Shown: positions 10,413-19,213, counted from the first letter of the stretch. The stretch: DNA of 64,000 bases from JANNBN01 sp031385545 (GCA_031385545.1 JANNBN010000063.1:60372-124371), one strand, 5' to 3'. Notes: generated by a model from the letters alone, not told the origin. Translations and numbers: made by a program.

Positions 10413-11591
10413 TTACGCAGCGGGTGCGGCGATGGGGTGCGGCATGCAGAGTTCGTCGTACTCGGCGATCTGCAGCAGTGCCGGGTCGATGGAACACGCC
10501 GGGCAATTGGGGTCGCGGCGCAGCTTGAACGTGCGGAAGCTCTGCTCGAGCGCATCGTATGTGAGCAGACGACCCACCAGCGAGTCACCGAGACCAAGCA
10601 ACAGCTTGATGGCCTCCATCGCCTGCAGCGACCCAATGATGCCGGGCAGCACGCCGAGCACACCGGCCTCGGCGCACGACGGGGCCAGCTCTGCGGGAGG
10701 TGGTTCTGGCAACATGCACCGGTAGCACGGGCCTTGGTACGGCTTGAACACCGAGACCTGGCCCTCGAACCGGAAAATGGCACCCATCACCACCGGCACG
10801 TTCTTTTTGAGCGACGCATCGTTCAGCAGATAGCGGGTGGGAAAGTTGTCGGTGCCGTCGACCACCAAGTCGTAGCCGTCGATGATGTCGAGCACGTTGT
10901 CGGCACCAAGGCGCACGTCGTAGGTGACCACGTTGACGTCCGGGTTGAGCAGCGTGAGCGTCTTCTTCGCGCTGTCAACCTTGCGGTCGCCGACGCGGTC
11001 GATGTTGTGCAGGATCTGGCGCTGCAGGTTGGAGAAGTCGACCACGTCCATGTCGATCACGCCGATTGTACCGACACCGGCCGCAGCGAGATAGAGCGAA
11101 GCCGGTGAGCCGAGGCCACCGGCACCCAGCATGAGCACCTTGGACTCCAGCAGCTTCTGCTGGCCCTTTTCGCCCACTTCGGGAAGCAGCAGGTGGCGCT
11201 GGTAACGGTTGCGTTGCTCGGCCGACAGGGTGGCCGGTACCCGCCACGCCCGCCCCTCGTTCTTCCACTTGCCGAACCCACCGGCGACCGACAGCACATT
11301 GGTGTAGCCAAGCTCGCCGAGGGTCTTGGCCGCGAACGCGCTGCGAACACCGCCGGCGCAATAGACGACGACGGTTGCGTCGTGGTCGGCGATGCGGTTC
11401 TCGACCTGTGCCTCGAGGTGGCCGCGCGGGATGTGCACCACGTTGAGCAGCGCACCCTGCTCGTACTCATCGGGCTCTCGCACGTCGAGTACGACGGTGC
11501 CGGGGCGGGCGATGGCTGCTTCAGCCGCAGCGGTGTCGATTTCGGTGATCTCGGACTTCGCAGAGGCGAGCAGGTCGCGGAACGTTGCCAT
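10413..11591 (-). CDS. moeZ: Rhodanese-ThiF/MoeB fusion, adenylyltransferase-sulfurtransferase
   Basis: 392 residues combining two sulfur-transfer modules. The N-terminal rhodanese domain (1-115) has LDVREPDEYEQGA and an active-site Cys78 in VVYCAGGVRS. The ThiF/MoeB E1-like domain (about 125-390) has the ATP site GAGGLGSP at 156-163, FSNLQRQ at 186-192, a conserved Cys306 in PSCAEAGVLG, and two zinc Cys pairs (289/292 in CYRC, 363/366 in CPAC). Such proteins adenylate and thiocarboxylate small sulfur carriers (MoaD, ThiS or CysO types) for molybdopterin, thiamine or cysteine synthesis. In MoeZ the rhodanese normally comes last; here it comes first. The molybdenum enzyme further right is a possible client pathway. 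Confidence 0.9.
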   Translation of the reverse strand: MATFRDLLASAKSEITEIDTAAAEAAIARPGTVVLDVREPDEYEQGALLNVVHIPRGHLEAQVENRIADHDATVVVYCAGGVRSAFAAKTLGELGYTNVLSVAGGFGKWKNEGRAWRVPATLSAEQRNRYQRHLLLPEVGEKGQQKLLESKVLMLGAGGLGSPASLYLAAAGVGTIGVIDMDVVDFSNLQRQILHNIDRVGDRKVDSAKKTLTLLNPDVNVVTYDVRLGADNVLDIIDGYDLVVDGTDNFPTRYLLNDASLKKNVPVVMGAIFRFEGQVSVFKPYQGPCYRCMLPEPPPAELAPSCAEAGVLGVLPGIIGSLQAMEAIKLLLGLGDSLVGRLLTYDALEQSFRTFKLRRDPNCPACSIDPALLQIAEYDELCMPHPIAAPAA

Positions 11592-11651
11592 GTGGCCATC
11601 CTACGCCAAAACCCGACTCAATTAGTCGGGTATTAGGCTCGTGCCTGCTCG

Positions 11652-11684
11652 TGCACGAAATCGGTCTCAGACCGATTTCGTTCA
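11652..11684 (-). terminator. Palindromic element after cobB, copy 1 of a dispersed repeat
   Basis: Arms tgcacgaaatcgg and ccgatttcgttca pair over 13 positions with one mismatch, and the pairing continues towards the centre (tct/aga). It lies 17 bases after the cobB stop, where a terminator would act. It lacks a clear U-tract. A very similar palindrome follows the Crp-type gene 27 kb away, which suggests a dispersed family rather than a one-off hairpin. Confidence 0.6.
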
Positions 11685-11700
11685 CGATGTGCCGGACCGG

Positions 11701-12465
11701 CTACCGCTCGACGAGGCGCGGCAGCACCTCAGCGATCTGACCCCGCACCACCGCCGTCGCCAACCGGTCCATCTCGGTGGGCTCGGCGTTCAAGATCACG
11801 ATCGGGATTCCTGCCCGGTATGCAGCGGGGACCATTTGGTTGACCGGTCCAACCGCAAGCGTGGTGCCGATTGCGAGCAGCAGGTCACAGTCGGCGGCCG
11901 CTGCGAACGCCCGGTCAAGGTCTTCGGCCACCAGGCTTTGACCGAAGCTGATGGTGGCCGACTTCACCACTCCGCCGCATTCCGGACACGCTGGGTCAAC
12001 TTCACCGGCACGGACACGCTCGATGAACACAGCCATCGGCCACTGCTGCTTGCAGTCCCAGCACAGCGCGCGGCGCATCGTCCCGTGGACTTCGATCACA
12101 CACCCGGGCGAGTTACCCGCATGCTGATGCAGTTCGTCGATGTTCTGCGTCACCAGCGTGTGCAGCCGACCCTGCCGTTCCAACTCGACCAGAGCCTGAT
12201 GACCTGCGTTTGGCTGCGCATCCCAGGCCGGCGAGTGCAATCTGGTCTGCCACGCGATCTGGCGGACCTCAGGATCGTTCAGATAGTGCTGAAGTGACGA
12301 GGTCCGCTCGGCTTTCGGGTTGCGGGTCCACACGCCGTTCGGTCCTCGGTAGTCCGGGATGCCCGAATCGGTCGATATCCCAGCACCGGTCAGCGCAACG
12401 ACACGGCGAGCCTGCTGCATCGCCGCCAGCGCCAGTTCAAGGGAAGGGTCCACGGCCTGCACCAC
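11701..12465 (-). CDS. cobB: Sir2-family NAD-dependent protein deacylase
   Basis: 254 residues covering a full bacterial sirtuin. NAD-binding signature GAGISTDSGIPDYRG at 27-41, TQNIDELHQHAG at 106-117, catalytic His127 in EVHGTM, and a structural zinc site from Cys135/Cys138 (CWDC) and Cys160/Cys163 (CPEC). The end of the fold shows AIGTTLAVGPVN and VILNAEPTEMD. It removes acyl groups from lysines using NAD, regulating acetyl-CoA synthetase and other metabolic enzymes in related bacteria. It is divergent from the next gene and ends just before a palindromic element. Its regulation is not evident from the sequence. Confidence 0.93.
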   Translation of the reverse strand: MVQAVDPSLELALAAMQQARRVVALTGAGISTDSGIPDYRGPNGVWTRNPKAERTSSLQHYLNDPEVRQIAWQTRLHSPAWDAQPNAGHQALVELERQGRLHTLVTQNIDELHQHAGNSPGCVIEVHGTMRRALCWDCKQQWPMAVFIERVRAGEVDPACPECGGVVKSATISFGQSLVAEDLDRAFAAAADCDLLLAIGTTLAVGPVNQMVPAAYRAGIPIVILNAEPTEMDRLATAVVRGQIAEVLPRLVER

Positions 12466-12642
12466 ACGCTTCTAGCACCATCTCCTCCACTGAGCAGATT
12501 TTCGTTGCAGTATTCGAATAACATGAAATACATTGATGCACACCATCAAATCGCTCCGCGAACCACTTCCTCCGCTCGTCGTCACGTCACCTCGGTACCT
12601 CCGGGGTGGCGCGCGCCAACCTTCTTCGAACGGAGAACCTTC

Positions 12643-13305
12643 ATGTCAATTTCACTGTCCCACCTCGATCAACCGGACGAGGCCAACAAGGCCAACGTGG
12701 CCAACGTGGCCAACGTGGCCGTCCTTGCCCTACCCGACCCATCCGCGGCGGCAATCCCTACCGCAGCGCCATCGCCGGTCACGCATCTGGAACAGACCGG
12801 CCCCCGGCTCCACACCGTCGAGCCGGGGTTCCTGTTCTCCCCCGACGCAACCGTGATCCAGGTCAACCCGTGGCGTGACCCCTTCATCGAGCAGATCGGC
12901 CACGACCCGCGCGGCGACTACGTCGAACGCTTCTGGCTCGCCGTCCTCGGGCCCAGCACCACCTGGTTCGTCCGCAGCCTGTCGTGGGGGTTCTCAGCCT
13001 CACCGGAAGGGTTCGCACTCGATCTTCCCGCCACTGCTCGCGCACTCGGCATCAGTGAACGAATGGGCCGCAACAGCCCGTTCGTGCGGGCCATCACGAG
13101 GGCCTGCCAGTTCGACCTGGCGGCAGTCGATGGTGTTCACCCGTCCGGCCGCACGATCCTACGTGCGCGTACTACCTTACCGTGGTTGTCACGTCGCCTC
13201 GCAGCGACGTTGCCGCCAACGCTGCGCGCCGAGCACCAACTGTGGATCGACGCGTCGGCAGTCGACGCCGCAGAGCGCCGACGCGTTGCGATGACCGCTT
13301 CGTAA
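12643..13305 (+). CDS. Conserved orphan protein of unknown function
   Basis: 220 residues from an ATG preceded by ggag at good spacing; an upstream extension to position 12505 in the same frame has no such site. The first 50 residues are low complexity, including four 3-residue units (ANK, then three ANV) encoded by 9-bp tandem repeats. The compact remainder has HTVEPGFLFSPDA, VNPWRDPFIEQIGHDPRGDY, ERFWLAVLGPSTTWFVR and a basic, helical C-terminus. I do not recognise a named domain. Its block resembles a hypothetical protein I associate with other Acidimicrobiia and actinobacteria, by memory only. The pattern of short helices and a basic tail would allow DNA binding, but that is speculation. 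An AT-rich divergent promoter region separates it from cobB. Confidence 0.65.
   Translation: MSISLSHLDQPDEANKANVANVANVAVLALPDPSAAAIPTAAPSPVTHLEQTGPRLHTVEPGFLFSPDATVIQVNPWRDPFIEQIGHDPRGDYVERFWLAVLGPSTTWFVRSLSWGFSASPEGFALDLPATARALGISERMGRNSPFVRAITRACQFDLAAVDGVHPSGRTILRARTTLPWLSRRLAATLPPTLRAEHQLWIDASAVDAAERRRVAMTAS
12682..12717 (+). repeat. Four 9-bp in-frame tandem repeats in the orphan gene
   Basis: One gccaacaag and three gccaacgtg units give ANK and then ANV three times in the low-complexity N-terminus of the conserved orphan. Confidence 0.85.
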
Positions 13306-13381
13306 CCCGACAGCAGCCCGACGTAAGCCGACGACAGCCTGAAAGCTGCCTGACAACTACCTGACCGCGGACAAACGTCCC

Positions 13382-14863
13382 CTACGGTTTCGAGAACCCG
13401 CGGACCAGCTCCACCAGCGTGCGCAAACCGGCGCCGGTGCCGCCACGGGGTCCGAACTCGTGGGGGGCATCGGCCCAGGCCGTGCCGGCGATGTCGAGGT
13501 GCACCCACGGCACGCCGGCCACGAACTCCTGCAGGAAGAGCGCCGCGGCGATGGACCCTGCTTGGCCCGGCATGCCGATGTTCTTCATGTCTGCCACGTC
13601 GGAATCGATGTGGCGACGGTAGGGGGCCCACACGGGCAGCTCCCATACCGGCTCGCCAGCACGCTTCGCCGCGTCCTTGACCTGCCCCGAGAACGACTCG
13701 TTGTTTCCGAACAGCCCCGTGATCTCTTTGCCGAGCGCAACGATGATCGCCCCGGTGAGCGTTGCCAGGTCGATGATTGCATCGGGCTTGTCCTCAACCG
13801 CAAGGCTGAGGCCGTCGGCGAGCACCAGCCGGCCCTCGGCGTCGGTGTTGAGAATCTCGAACGACTTGCCATTGCGCGCAACGTGCACATCGCCCGGCTT
13901 GGTGGCACGTTCGCCCGGCAGGTTCTCGGTGAGGCAGCAATACCCGACGACCCGGATGCTGGGCTGCAAGGCAGCGAGAATGGTGAACAGCCCGAGCGTT
14001 GTCGCTGCCCCGGCCATGTCGCACTTCATGGTCATCATGGCGTCGGCCGGCTTCAGCGACAGGCCGCCGGAATCGAACGTGATGCCCTTGCCGACAACAG
14101 CCAAGCTGGGAAGCGACTTCGCTGACTTCAGCCCACCTGCGCGTGTGCCGCCGACGCCGTACCCCTGCGGAACATATTCGAAACGCACCAGGCGAGGAGG
14201 TTCAAGCCCGCCCTGCGACACGCCCAGCAGACCGCCCAGACGCTCGTCTGCGATGCGGTGCTCGTCCCACACCTCGACCGCGAACCCGGAGCCGTCGGCC
14301 GCCTCGACGGCGCGCTCCGCGAAGATGCGCGGCGTGAGATTGGCCGGTGGCAGATTCACCAGGTCGCGGACCATCGAAGTGGCTTCAGCGATGCGGCGGC
14401 CCACCCCGGCGCCCTCCTTCGCCGCCCGGCTGCCGACAGGGTCGAGAACCACCGACTGCAGTCGGCTGACACCGTCGGCCACGGGCTTGCCGGAGTAGGT
14501 GTACGTCACCGCAAGTGCACCTTCGACAATGGCTTGAGCTTCCGCACGTTTGTCCAGTTTCGACACACCCAGCAGGTCGAGTTGCACGGAGTTCTCGTGC
14601 ACGGCCGCCCTGGTCGCAACAGCTGCAGCGCTGCGAATTCGATCCGCATCGACGCTGGAAGCGTCACCGAGCCCCACGAAGATCCGCGTCTGGCTGCCTG
14701 GTACGACCAGCACTTGACCGGGCTTGGCGGAAAACCCTCGCTTCGCCATGACCGCAGCGGTCAGCCCCGGAACTGCAGCGGGTTTTCCCGTGCGGTCGGT
14801 GGTCACGCCGGTTGCAACGGCAGCCCCGCGGGGAGCTGGTCCAAGGATCAGTTCGACAGACAT
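13382..14863 (-). CDS. pepA: Leucyl aminopeptidase, M17 family
   Basis: 493 residues. The catalytic C-terminal half carries VGKGITFDSGGLSLKPA (257-273), KCDMAGAA (280-287) and the M17 signature NTDAEGRLVLAD (339-350). These supply the two-metal ligands expected of the family: Lys259, Asp264, Asp282, Asp341 and Glu343. The less conserved N-terminal domain (1-150) is typical of hexameric PepA. It removes N-terminal residues from peptides in the cytoplasm, and in some bacteria PepA also binds DNA. It is the last gene of a minus-strand series that starts at the Nudix gene; 175 bases separate it from the cobalamin adenosyltransferase, so it may have its own promoter. Confidence 0.95.
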   Translation of the reverse strand: MSVELILGPAPRGAAVATGVTTDRTGKPAAVPGLTAAVMAKRGFSAKPGQVLVVPGSQTRIFVGLGDASSVDADRIRSAAAVATRAAVHENSVQLDLLGVSKLDKRAEAQAIVEGALAVTYTYSGKPVADGVSRLQSVVLDPVGSRAAKEGAGVGRRIAEATSMVRDLVNLPPANLTPRIFAERAVEAADGSGFAVEVWDEHRIADERLGGLLGVSQGGLEPPRLVRFEYVPQGYGVGGTRAGGLKSAKSLPSLAVVGKGITFDSGGLSLKPADAMMTMKCDMAGAATTLGLFTILAALQPSIRVVGYCCLTENLPGERATKPGDVHVARNGKSFEILNTDAEGRLVLADGLSLAVEDKPDAIIDLATLTGAIIVALGKEITGLFGNNESFSGQVKDAAKRAGEPVWELPVWAPYRRHIDSDVADMKNIGMPGQAGSIAAALFLQEFVAGVPWVHLDIAGTAWADAPHEFGPRGGTGAGLRTLVELVRGFSKP

Positions 14864-15038
14864 TTTGCTCGATTCAGGTGGAGGGTTGCGCTGCCCGGAA
14901 GTCCGGACCGTGAGGGCGCGCGTGGGGGAAGTATCGGCACTGCCGATGCACTAGTTGAGCAGAAGTTGAGCCAACGTTCAGCTTCGACGGCGACCCGGGC
15001 GGTGCAGAACACGACCAGACTCACGGACTGCGTTCGAG

Positions 15039-15578
15039 CTACTTGACGGCGCGCGCTGGCAGTGTTTCGCCGTCCTGCCACCGCGCCATGGTCCACAGCA
15101 GATCAGACAGGCGATTGAGATACGGAAGCACCAACGATCCGTCGACCGTAGCCACCATGGACGTGCGCTCCGCCCTGCGCACGACCGTGCGAGAGACGTC
15201 CAGCAATGCAGACAACCGGCTTTGACCGGGCACAACGAATTCGGTGATGGCGGGGTACTTCGGAGTGATCTCGTCGATCAGCGTTTCGAGATGATCGACC
15301 ATTGCCTGTGTCACGCGGGACTTGCCGTCGACCAGCTTGCGATGGTTGTCGGGTTCGGTCGCAAGTTCGGCCATCAGCACCCAGAGGTCTCGTTCGAGGT
15401 GCACCAGGATGTCGTCGAGTTCCCCGCCCCGCGCAGTCTCGGCGCGTGCCAACCCGATGAAGGATTGCGCTTCGTCGACATCGCCGTACGCCATTGGACC
15501 GACATCGTTCTTCTGCACCCTGCCCCCGTACAGCAGGCCCGTGGTGCCGTCGTCGCCGGCTTTGGTATAGATCTTCAT
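15039..15578 (-). CDS. pduO: PduO-type cob(I)alamin adenosyltransferase
   Basis: 179 residues from an internal ATG; the longer in-frame extension upstream is low quality and would overlap the neighbouring gene. Diagnostic segments are MKIYTKAGDDGTTGLLYGG at the N-terminus, GDVDEAQSFIGLAR, FVVPGQSRLSALLDVSRTVV and VRRAER. The protein forms a trimer and transfers adenosyl from ATP to Co(I), making adenosylcobalamin. The only visible client in the window is the methylmalonyl-CoA mutase, whose chaperone MeaB is also here, so the three genes cover loading and repair of one B12 enzyme though they are not in one operon. The gap to the upstream hydrolase gene is about 11 bases. Confidence 0.93.
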   Translation of the reverse strand: MKIYTKAGDDGTTGLLYGGRVQKNDVGPMAYGDVDEAQSFIGLARAETARGGELDDILVHLERDLWVLMAELATEPDNHRKLVDGKSRVTQAMVDHLETLIDEITPKYPAITEFVVPGQSRLSALLDVSRTVVRRAERTSMVATVDGSLVLPYLNRLSDLLWTMARWQDGETLPARAVK

Positions 15579-15589
15579 GCCACGCGACG

Positions 15590-17248
15590 CTACTGGCACG
15601 CGTTCGATGCAGGTAAGCGGCCGGTCAGCAGGAACACCGACCCGGCTTCGTTGGCACATGCGTTGTTGGACATCACGCCATGCGCAGCACCCGCGATTTC
15701 GACATAGACACTTCCAGGCCATTGCCCGGCCACCTTGCGCGTACCGATTGCCGGAGTGACGTTGTCGTTGATCGAGCCGAAGAACACGATCGGTGGCACG
15801 CCAGGCTTTGGCGACGGCTGTGGCCTGGTGTCGGTCTGATTGCCCCAATACACACACGCCTGGGTGCCCGAAGCGTTGGCGGCCGACGCGCTGAAGTGTG
15901 GTGCCTTTGCAGTGAGGATGGCGAGCTTGGCCGCTGGCGAGTCCTTCGACGCTGACGAATGGAAGCCTTCGTAGCAGGCCACCTGGTAGTACATCCCGTC
16001 CCCGTCAGGATCGTTCAACAGATCGTTGACGCTGGGGATGGCGCTGTCGAACAATCGCGCGAGCTCGGTGACGGCTGCTGCGTTGTTGCGTTCGAACTCG
16101 ACCAACAACCGCGCCAGGGTGGTCTCCAGTGCCGAACGGACAAGTGCGAACGTGGCCGATTCGAGCGTCGCACGATCCAGGACGAACTGGCCGTCGCGCA
16201 AGGGACTCGACTGCAACTTTGCCAGCAGCGCCTCGTAACGAGCCAGCGAATTGGGGCCGAACACGCAGGTTCGGTTGCTTGCACACCGTGACATGAAGTT
16301 GGTCACCCGAGCCTCGTACACCGCGTACTGGCCGGCGGTCAGCTCGATGGCCCGCAGCACTGGATCGACCGCAGAGTCGATCATGAAACGACCCACTCGA
16401 TCGGGGAACAGATCGGCGTAGACAAGACCGAGATACGTGCCGTACGAGACACCGAGGTAGTTGAGCTTCGGTTCGCCGAGCGCAATGCGGATCTGTTCCA
16501 TGTCACGCGCGGTGTTGGCCGTGGTGATGGTGGGCAGCAGCTCCGGTTGGCGGTTCGCGCAGGCGTCGCGGACCGCGTCGATGTACTGCTTGGACGTGCG
16601 CGAATCACGGTCTCGGGTCGAGGCGCACGACAGGGGCGTGCTGCGCCCGATGCCACGGGGGTCGAACCCGATGATGTGGAACTGCTCTCGAGCTGCTGGA
16701 GTGAATAGCTTCGGGCGGTTAGCCAGGAACTCGATGCCGGAACCGCTGGGGCCTCCCGGATTGATCAGCACACTTCCAATTGGTGAAGCACCGGTGGCCC
16801 GCGCCCGCTGCAACGCGATGGAGATCTTGGGCCCGGCCGGGTCGTCGTAGCTGCGAGGCACGTCGAGCGTCGCACACTCGAACGTGGCGCAGGGGGTCCA
16901 GGCCAGCGTTGAGGTCGGCCGAGGGGCAACAGCAACGGTGGAAGTGGACGAACCGGTCGGGATGGTGTCCGGTGCCAACGTCGAGGTGGAACCCTGAAAG
17001 GGTTGCGACGTTGTCGGGGCGACGCGCGGTGAAATGGGTCTGGCCACCGTTTTCGCAACGGTCTTCCTCACCGCTGGCTTCGTTGTCCGAGTGACCTTCT
17101 TGGCGGTCGTCCTGGCGGTCGCCTTTCTGCTCGTCTTGGTCGTGCGAACCGCAGCGGAAGCTCCATGGACAGGGGTCTGGAGCGCGACCAACGTGAGAGC
17201 GAGGCCAGCAACGCCGACGAAACGCAAAAAATTCGGTGGTCGGTTCAT
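15590..17248 (-). CDS. Secreted TAP-like alpha/beta hydrolase (tripeptidyl aminopeptidase type)
   Basis: 552 residues. A signal peptide (about 1-33, hydrophobic GVAGLALTLVALQTPVHGAS) is followed by a 75-residue Lys/Thr/Arg- then Ser/Thr/Pro-rich linker, probably a wall-spanning segment. The hydrolase domain starts near residue 115. It has the oxyanion motif NPGGPSGSG (163-171), the nucleophile Ser268 in GVSYGTYLG, and near the C-terminus the TAP-like segment with VFFGSINDNVTPA and the presumed catalytic His in AAHGVMSN. Homologues remove tripeptides from proteins or act on related substrates outside the cell. The Nudix gene upstream overlaps its start by four bases. Confidence 0.88.
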   Translation of the reverse strand: MNRPPNFLRFVGVAGLALTLVALQTPVHGASAAVRTTKTSRKATARTTAKKVTRTTKPAVRKTVAKTVARPISPRVAPTTSQPFQGSTSTLAPDTIPTGSSTSTVAVAPRPTSTLAWTPCATFECATLDVPRSYDDPAGPKISIALQRARATGASPIGSVLINPGGPSGSGIEFLANRPKLFTPAAREQFHIIGFDPRGIGRSTPLSCASTRDRDSRTSKQYIDAVRDACANRQPELLPTITTANTARDMEQIRIALGEPKLNYLGVSYGTYLGLVYADLFPDRVGRFMIDSAVDPVLRAIELTAGQYAVYEARVTNFMSRCASNRTCVFGPNSLARYEALLAKLQSSPLRDGQFVLDRATLESATFALVRSALETTLARLLVEFERNNAAAVTELARLFDSAIPSVNDLLNDPDGDGMYYQVACYEGFHSSASKDSPAAKLAILTAKAPHFSASAANASGTQACVYWGNQTDTRPQPSPKPGVPPIVFFGSINDNVTPAIGTRKVAGQWPGSVYVEIAGAAHGVMSNNACANEAGSVFLLTGRLPASNACQ

Positions 17249-17835
17249 GCGCGCTTCCTCCAGCGGTCGACGGCGGCCAGCGCGATGAGGCTGAACCCGT
17301 CAGTGATGTGTCCCGAATCCGCCATTGCGAGCGCCTCGTCGAATGACACTTCGCGCAGCTGCAGATCCTCGGTGCCCTCGGGGGCGGCTTCACCGAACGA
17401 GAGCCCAGTTGCAACGAACACGAAGGCCTCTTCGTCGGTCACCGAGTTCGAGAGGTGGCAGCGCGCAATCTGCTGTACCTGGCTGGCGCTGATACCGGTT
17501 TCCTCGACAAGTTCGCGGCGTGCGCCTTCCAGGAGATCCTCGCCGTGCGGCACCCCGCCTTCCGGAACCTCCCAGGAATACGAACCGGTGGTGTAGCGGA
17601 ATTGGCCCACCAGCCAGGTGCGCCCGTCCTCGGTGAGGGGGACGACGGCCGCGGCGCGATTACGGAAGTGCACGACGCCGTAGATGCCGGGCTGACCATC
17701 GGGCCGGATCACTTCGCGATGGTCGACACGAATCCACCCGTTCTCGTACGCAACCGTGGACGACACGGTGAGCCACGGGTTGTCCTGCGAAACGGCGTCG
17801 GAACCTTGGGCACCCGCCATGGCTGCATTCGTCAT
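17245..17835 (-). CDS. Nudix hydrolase, ADP-ribose pyrophosphatase type
   Basis: 196 residues. The Nudix box spans 93-115: Gly93, Glu99, Arg107-Glu108, Glu111-Glu112 and Gly114 are all in register. The N-terminal VVHFRNRAAAVVPLTEDG and the downstream VTDEEAFVFVATGLSFGE fit the ADP-ribose/nucleoside-diphosphate-sugar branch, where a glutamate pair near the box binds metal. It hydrolyses a nucleoside diphosphate-X compound; the exact substrate cannot be read. It is translationally coupled (ATGA) to the secreted hydrolase gene, an unusual pairing of a cytosolic housecleaning enzyme with an exported peptidase. Confidence 0.88.
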   Translation of the reverse strand: MTNAAMAGAQGSDAVSQDNPWLTVSSTVAYENGWIRVDHREVIRPDGQPGIYGVVHFRNRAAAVVPLTEDGRTWLVGQFRYTTGSYSWEVPEGGVPHGEDLLEGARRELVEETGISASQVQQIARCHLSNSVTDEEAFVFVATGLSFGEAAPEGTEDLQLREVSFDEALAMADSGHITDGFSLIALAAVDRWRKRA

Positions 17836-18161
17836 CTCGACCAGTCTGACCGCCAGCGAGGAACAACCGGACCATCACGGACCGGAACAGGGCGATCACG
17901 GGACGGAACACCAAACAGCTTGGTGCCGGTTGGCATGCGTACGGGCATATTTCCACCGCAGGCCGCCAACGCCGAACCTGGATTCACAGTGCAGCATCGT
18001 CTGCTGACAATCTCGGCCGACACGACCTGCGCGCGCAGTTGCTGGGCACTGAGCGGAGCGAACGCCGGCATTCGTCGGGCCGAGGTCACCAGGGAGAACC
18101 CCGCCTATCACCCTTTGCAGGGTGGAGGCTGGCTCAGGGGTGATCGGACCCGTTGCCGGGA
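17836..18161. other. Intergenic region with 21-bp-spaced direct repeat
   Basis: No convincing gene. It separates the Nudix gene, whose promoter it should hold, from the stop of the next upstream gene. Near the Nudix start are two imperfect 16-base repeats, atcacggaccggaaca and atcacgggacggaaca, beginning at 17874 and 17895, i.e. exactly 21 bases apart (two helical turns). A short hairpin with arms caccct/agggtg lies further away. A reading frame of about 85 codons is present but has no family resemblance and no ribosome binding site. Confidence 0.5.
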
Positions 18162-19106
18162 TCAGCTGAGGATGGCGCGGGCGATGAGGTCGGTGCAGAA
18201 CGCCATGAGAATTGCTAGGTACAGAAACCCCGTCGCGGCCATGACGGCGGAGTAGTAGCGCTCTCGCAATGCGATCCGGGTGACGAACCCCAGGATGCCG
18301 GTCGTCAGCGCGCATGCGATCCAGAACCAGGTCAGGGTCCCGCCCCACCCATCGGACACCGTCCCTGTCAGTGCTTGGTACATGCCGGTCGGTACCAGCA
18401 GCAGCAGCACTTCGAGAGGCCACAACCGCAGCACCCAGTCGTTCAATTCGTGGATGGGACCGCGAGACAGACCCGGCTGAACGAGATACCAATGGCCGAG
18501 CAGCATCGCGTCGCTCACCGCACCGAGAAACAACGCACCCACCACAAACCGCGCAAGTGCAAGCCAAACCGGCGCGTCGACAGCCGCGTCGACAGCCGCG
18601 CCTATCACCCCGACCAGTCCAATGACCGGAGCGATGAGGTCCAGCAGCGGCGGGAACTCAGTCCCGTTCGAGTAGTCGGACACGTCGTCGGCGGCGACGC
18701 GGCCGAACTGATCACGCATCTGCATCGCGGCCGTCTCAGGTACAGCGTCATCTGATCCGACCTCATCTGATCTCGATGCCGCAGCTGAGGTCATCGCAGC
18801 CACCCGCTCATGCCGGCGGTGTTGCGCCAGCCGTTGTTCGCGCACACCTGCCCCCTTGCGCATGACACTCACGGCGAGCGTCGCTATGGCAGCGACCACC
18901 AGGAGGGCGGCGGGAACATCACGTGCGGGAAGCCAGGTTCCCTGCGACGCGATGACCAGGCCGATGACCGCTATCACAGCGAACACGCAGCGCATCAGCC
19001 ACCCGTAGCCCAGGCCCACCAATCGCCCGCGTGTGGTGACCCACAGAAACGCTAGGCCACCCGTAGCCCACTGAAGCATGACCGTGGACGCATCAAGACG
19101 GATCAC
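18162..19106 (-). CDS. Polytopic membrane protein of unknown function
   Basis: 314 residues, GTG start. Three hydrophobic segments form the N-terminal third; then comes a charged cytosolic-looking loop (about 88-150, rich in Arg, Asp and Ser), then five or six more segments. Recognisable stretches are DAMLLGHWYLVQPGLSRGPI, LRLWPLEVLLLLVPTGMYQA and ATGFLYLAILMAFCTDLIA. The GHWYLVQPGLSR segment beside a helix bundle could bind a cofactor or quinone, but I recognise no family. A 12-bp tandem repeat (18574-18597) within the gene encodes the doubled AAVD. Two palindromic structures lie directly upstream of its start. Confidence 0.6.
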   Translation of the reverse strand: MIRLDASTVMLQWATGGLAFLWVTTRGRLVGLGYGWLMRCVFAVIAVIGLVIASQGTWLPARDVPAALLVVAAIATLAVSVMRKGAGVREQRLAQHRRHERVAAMTSAAASRSDEVGSDDAVPETAAMQMRDQFGRVAADDVSDYSNGTEFPPLLDLIAPVIGLVGVIGAAVDAAVDAPVWLALARFVVGALFLGAVSDAMLLGHWYLVQPGLSRGPIHELNDWVLRLWPLEVLLLLVPTGMYQALTGTVSDGWGGTLTWFWIACALTTGILGFVTRIALRERYYSAVMAATGFLYLAILMAFCTDLIARAILS

Positions 19107-19120
19107 GACGCCAAGTTAGT

Positions 19121-19163
19121 GGGTCAGTTCTGACCCTCCGGTGCCGCTGCCGACCGAGGGTCA
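19121..19163 (-). promoter_or_regulatory. Overlapping alternative hairpins upstream of the membrane-protein gene
   Basis: gggtcagttctgaccc (19121-19136) is a perfect 7-bp stem with a 2-base centre. tgaccctc (19131-19138) can instead pair with gagggtca (19156-19163). The two pairings share bases and exclude each other. They lie 15-57 bases before the GTG start, in the leader of the membrane-protein gene. This could be an attenuator, or the short palindrome could be a protein operator; the sequence cannot tell. Confidence 0.35.
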
Positions 19164-19213
19164 CTTCGGCCCGCTCACGTGAGGTGCGGCGTCGCGCAGC
19201 GTGGTCTGCGGCG

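Noticed and set aside
17832..18089. 85-codon minus-strand frame in the gap upstream of the Nudix gene
   Set aside because: No ribosome binding site, mixed Cys/Arg/Pro composition, overlap with the direct-repeat region; treated as noncoding.
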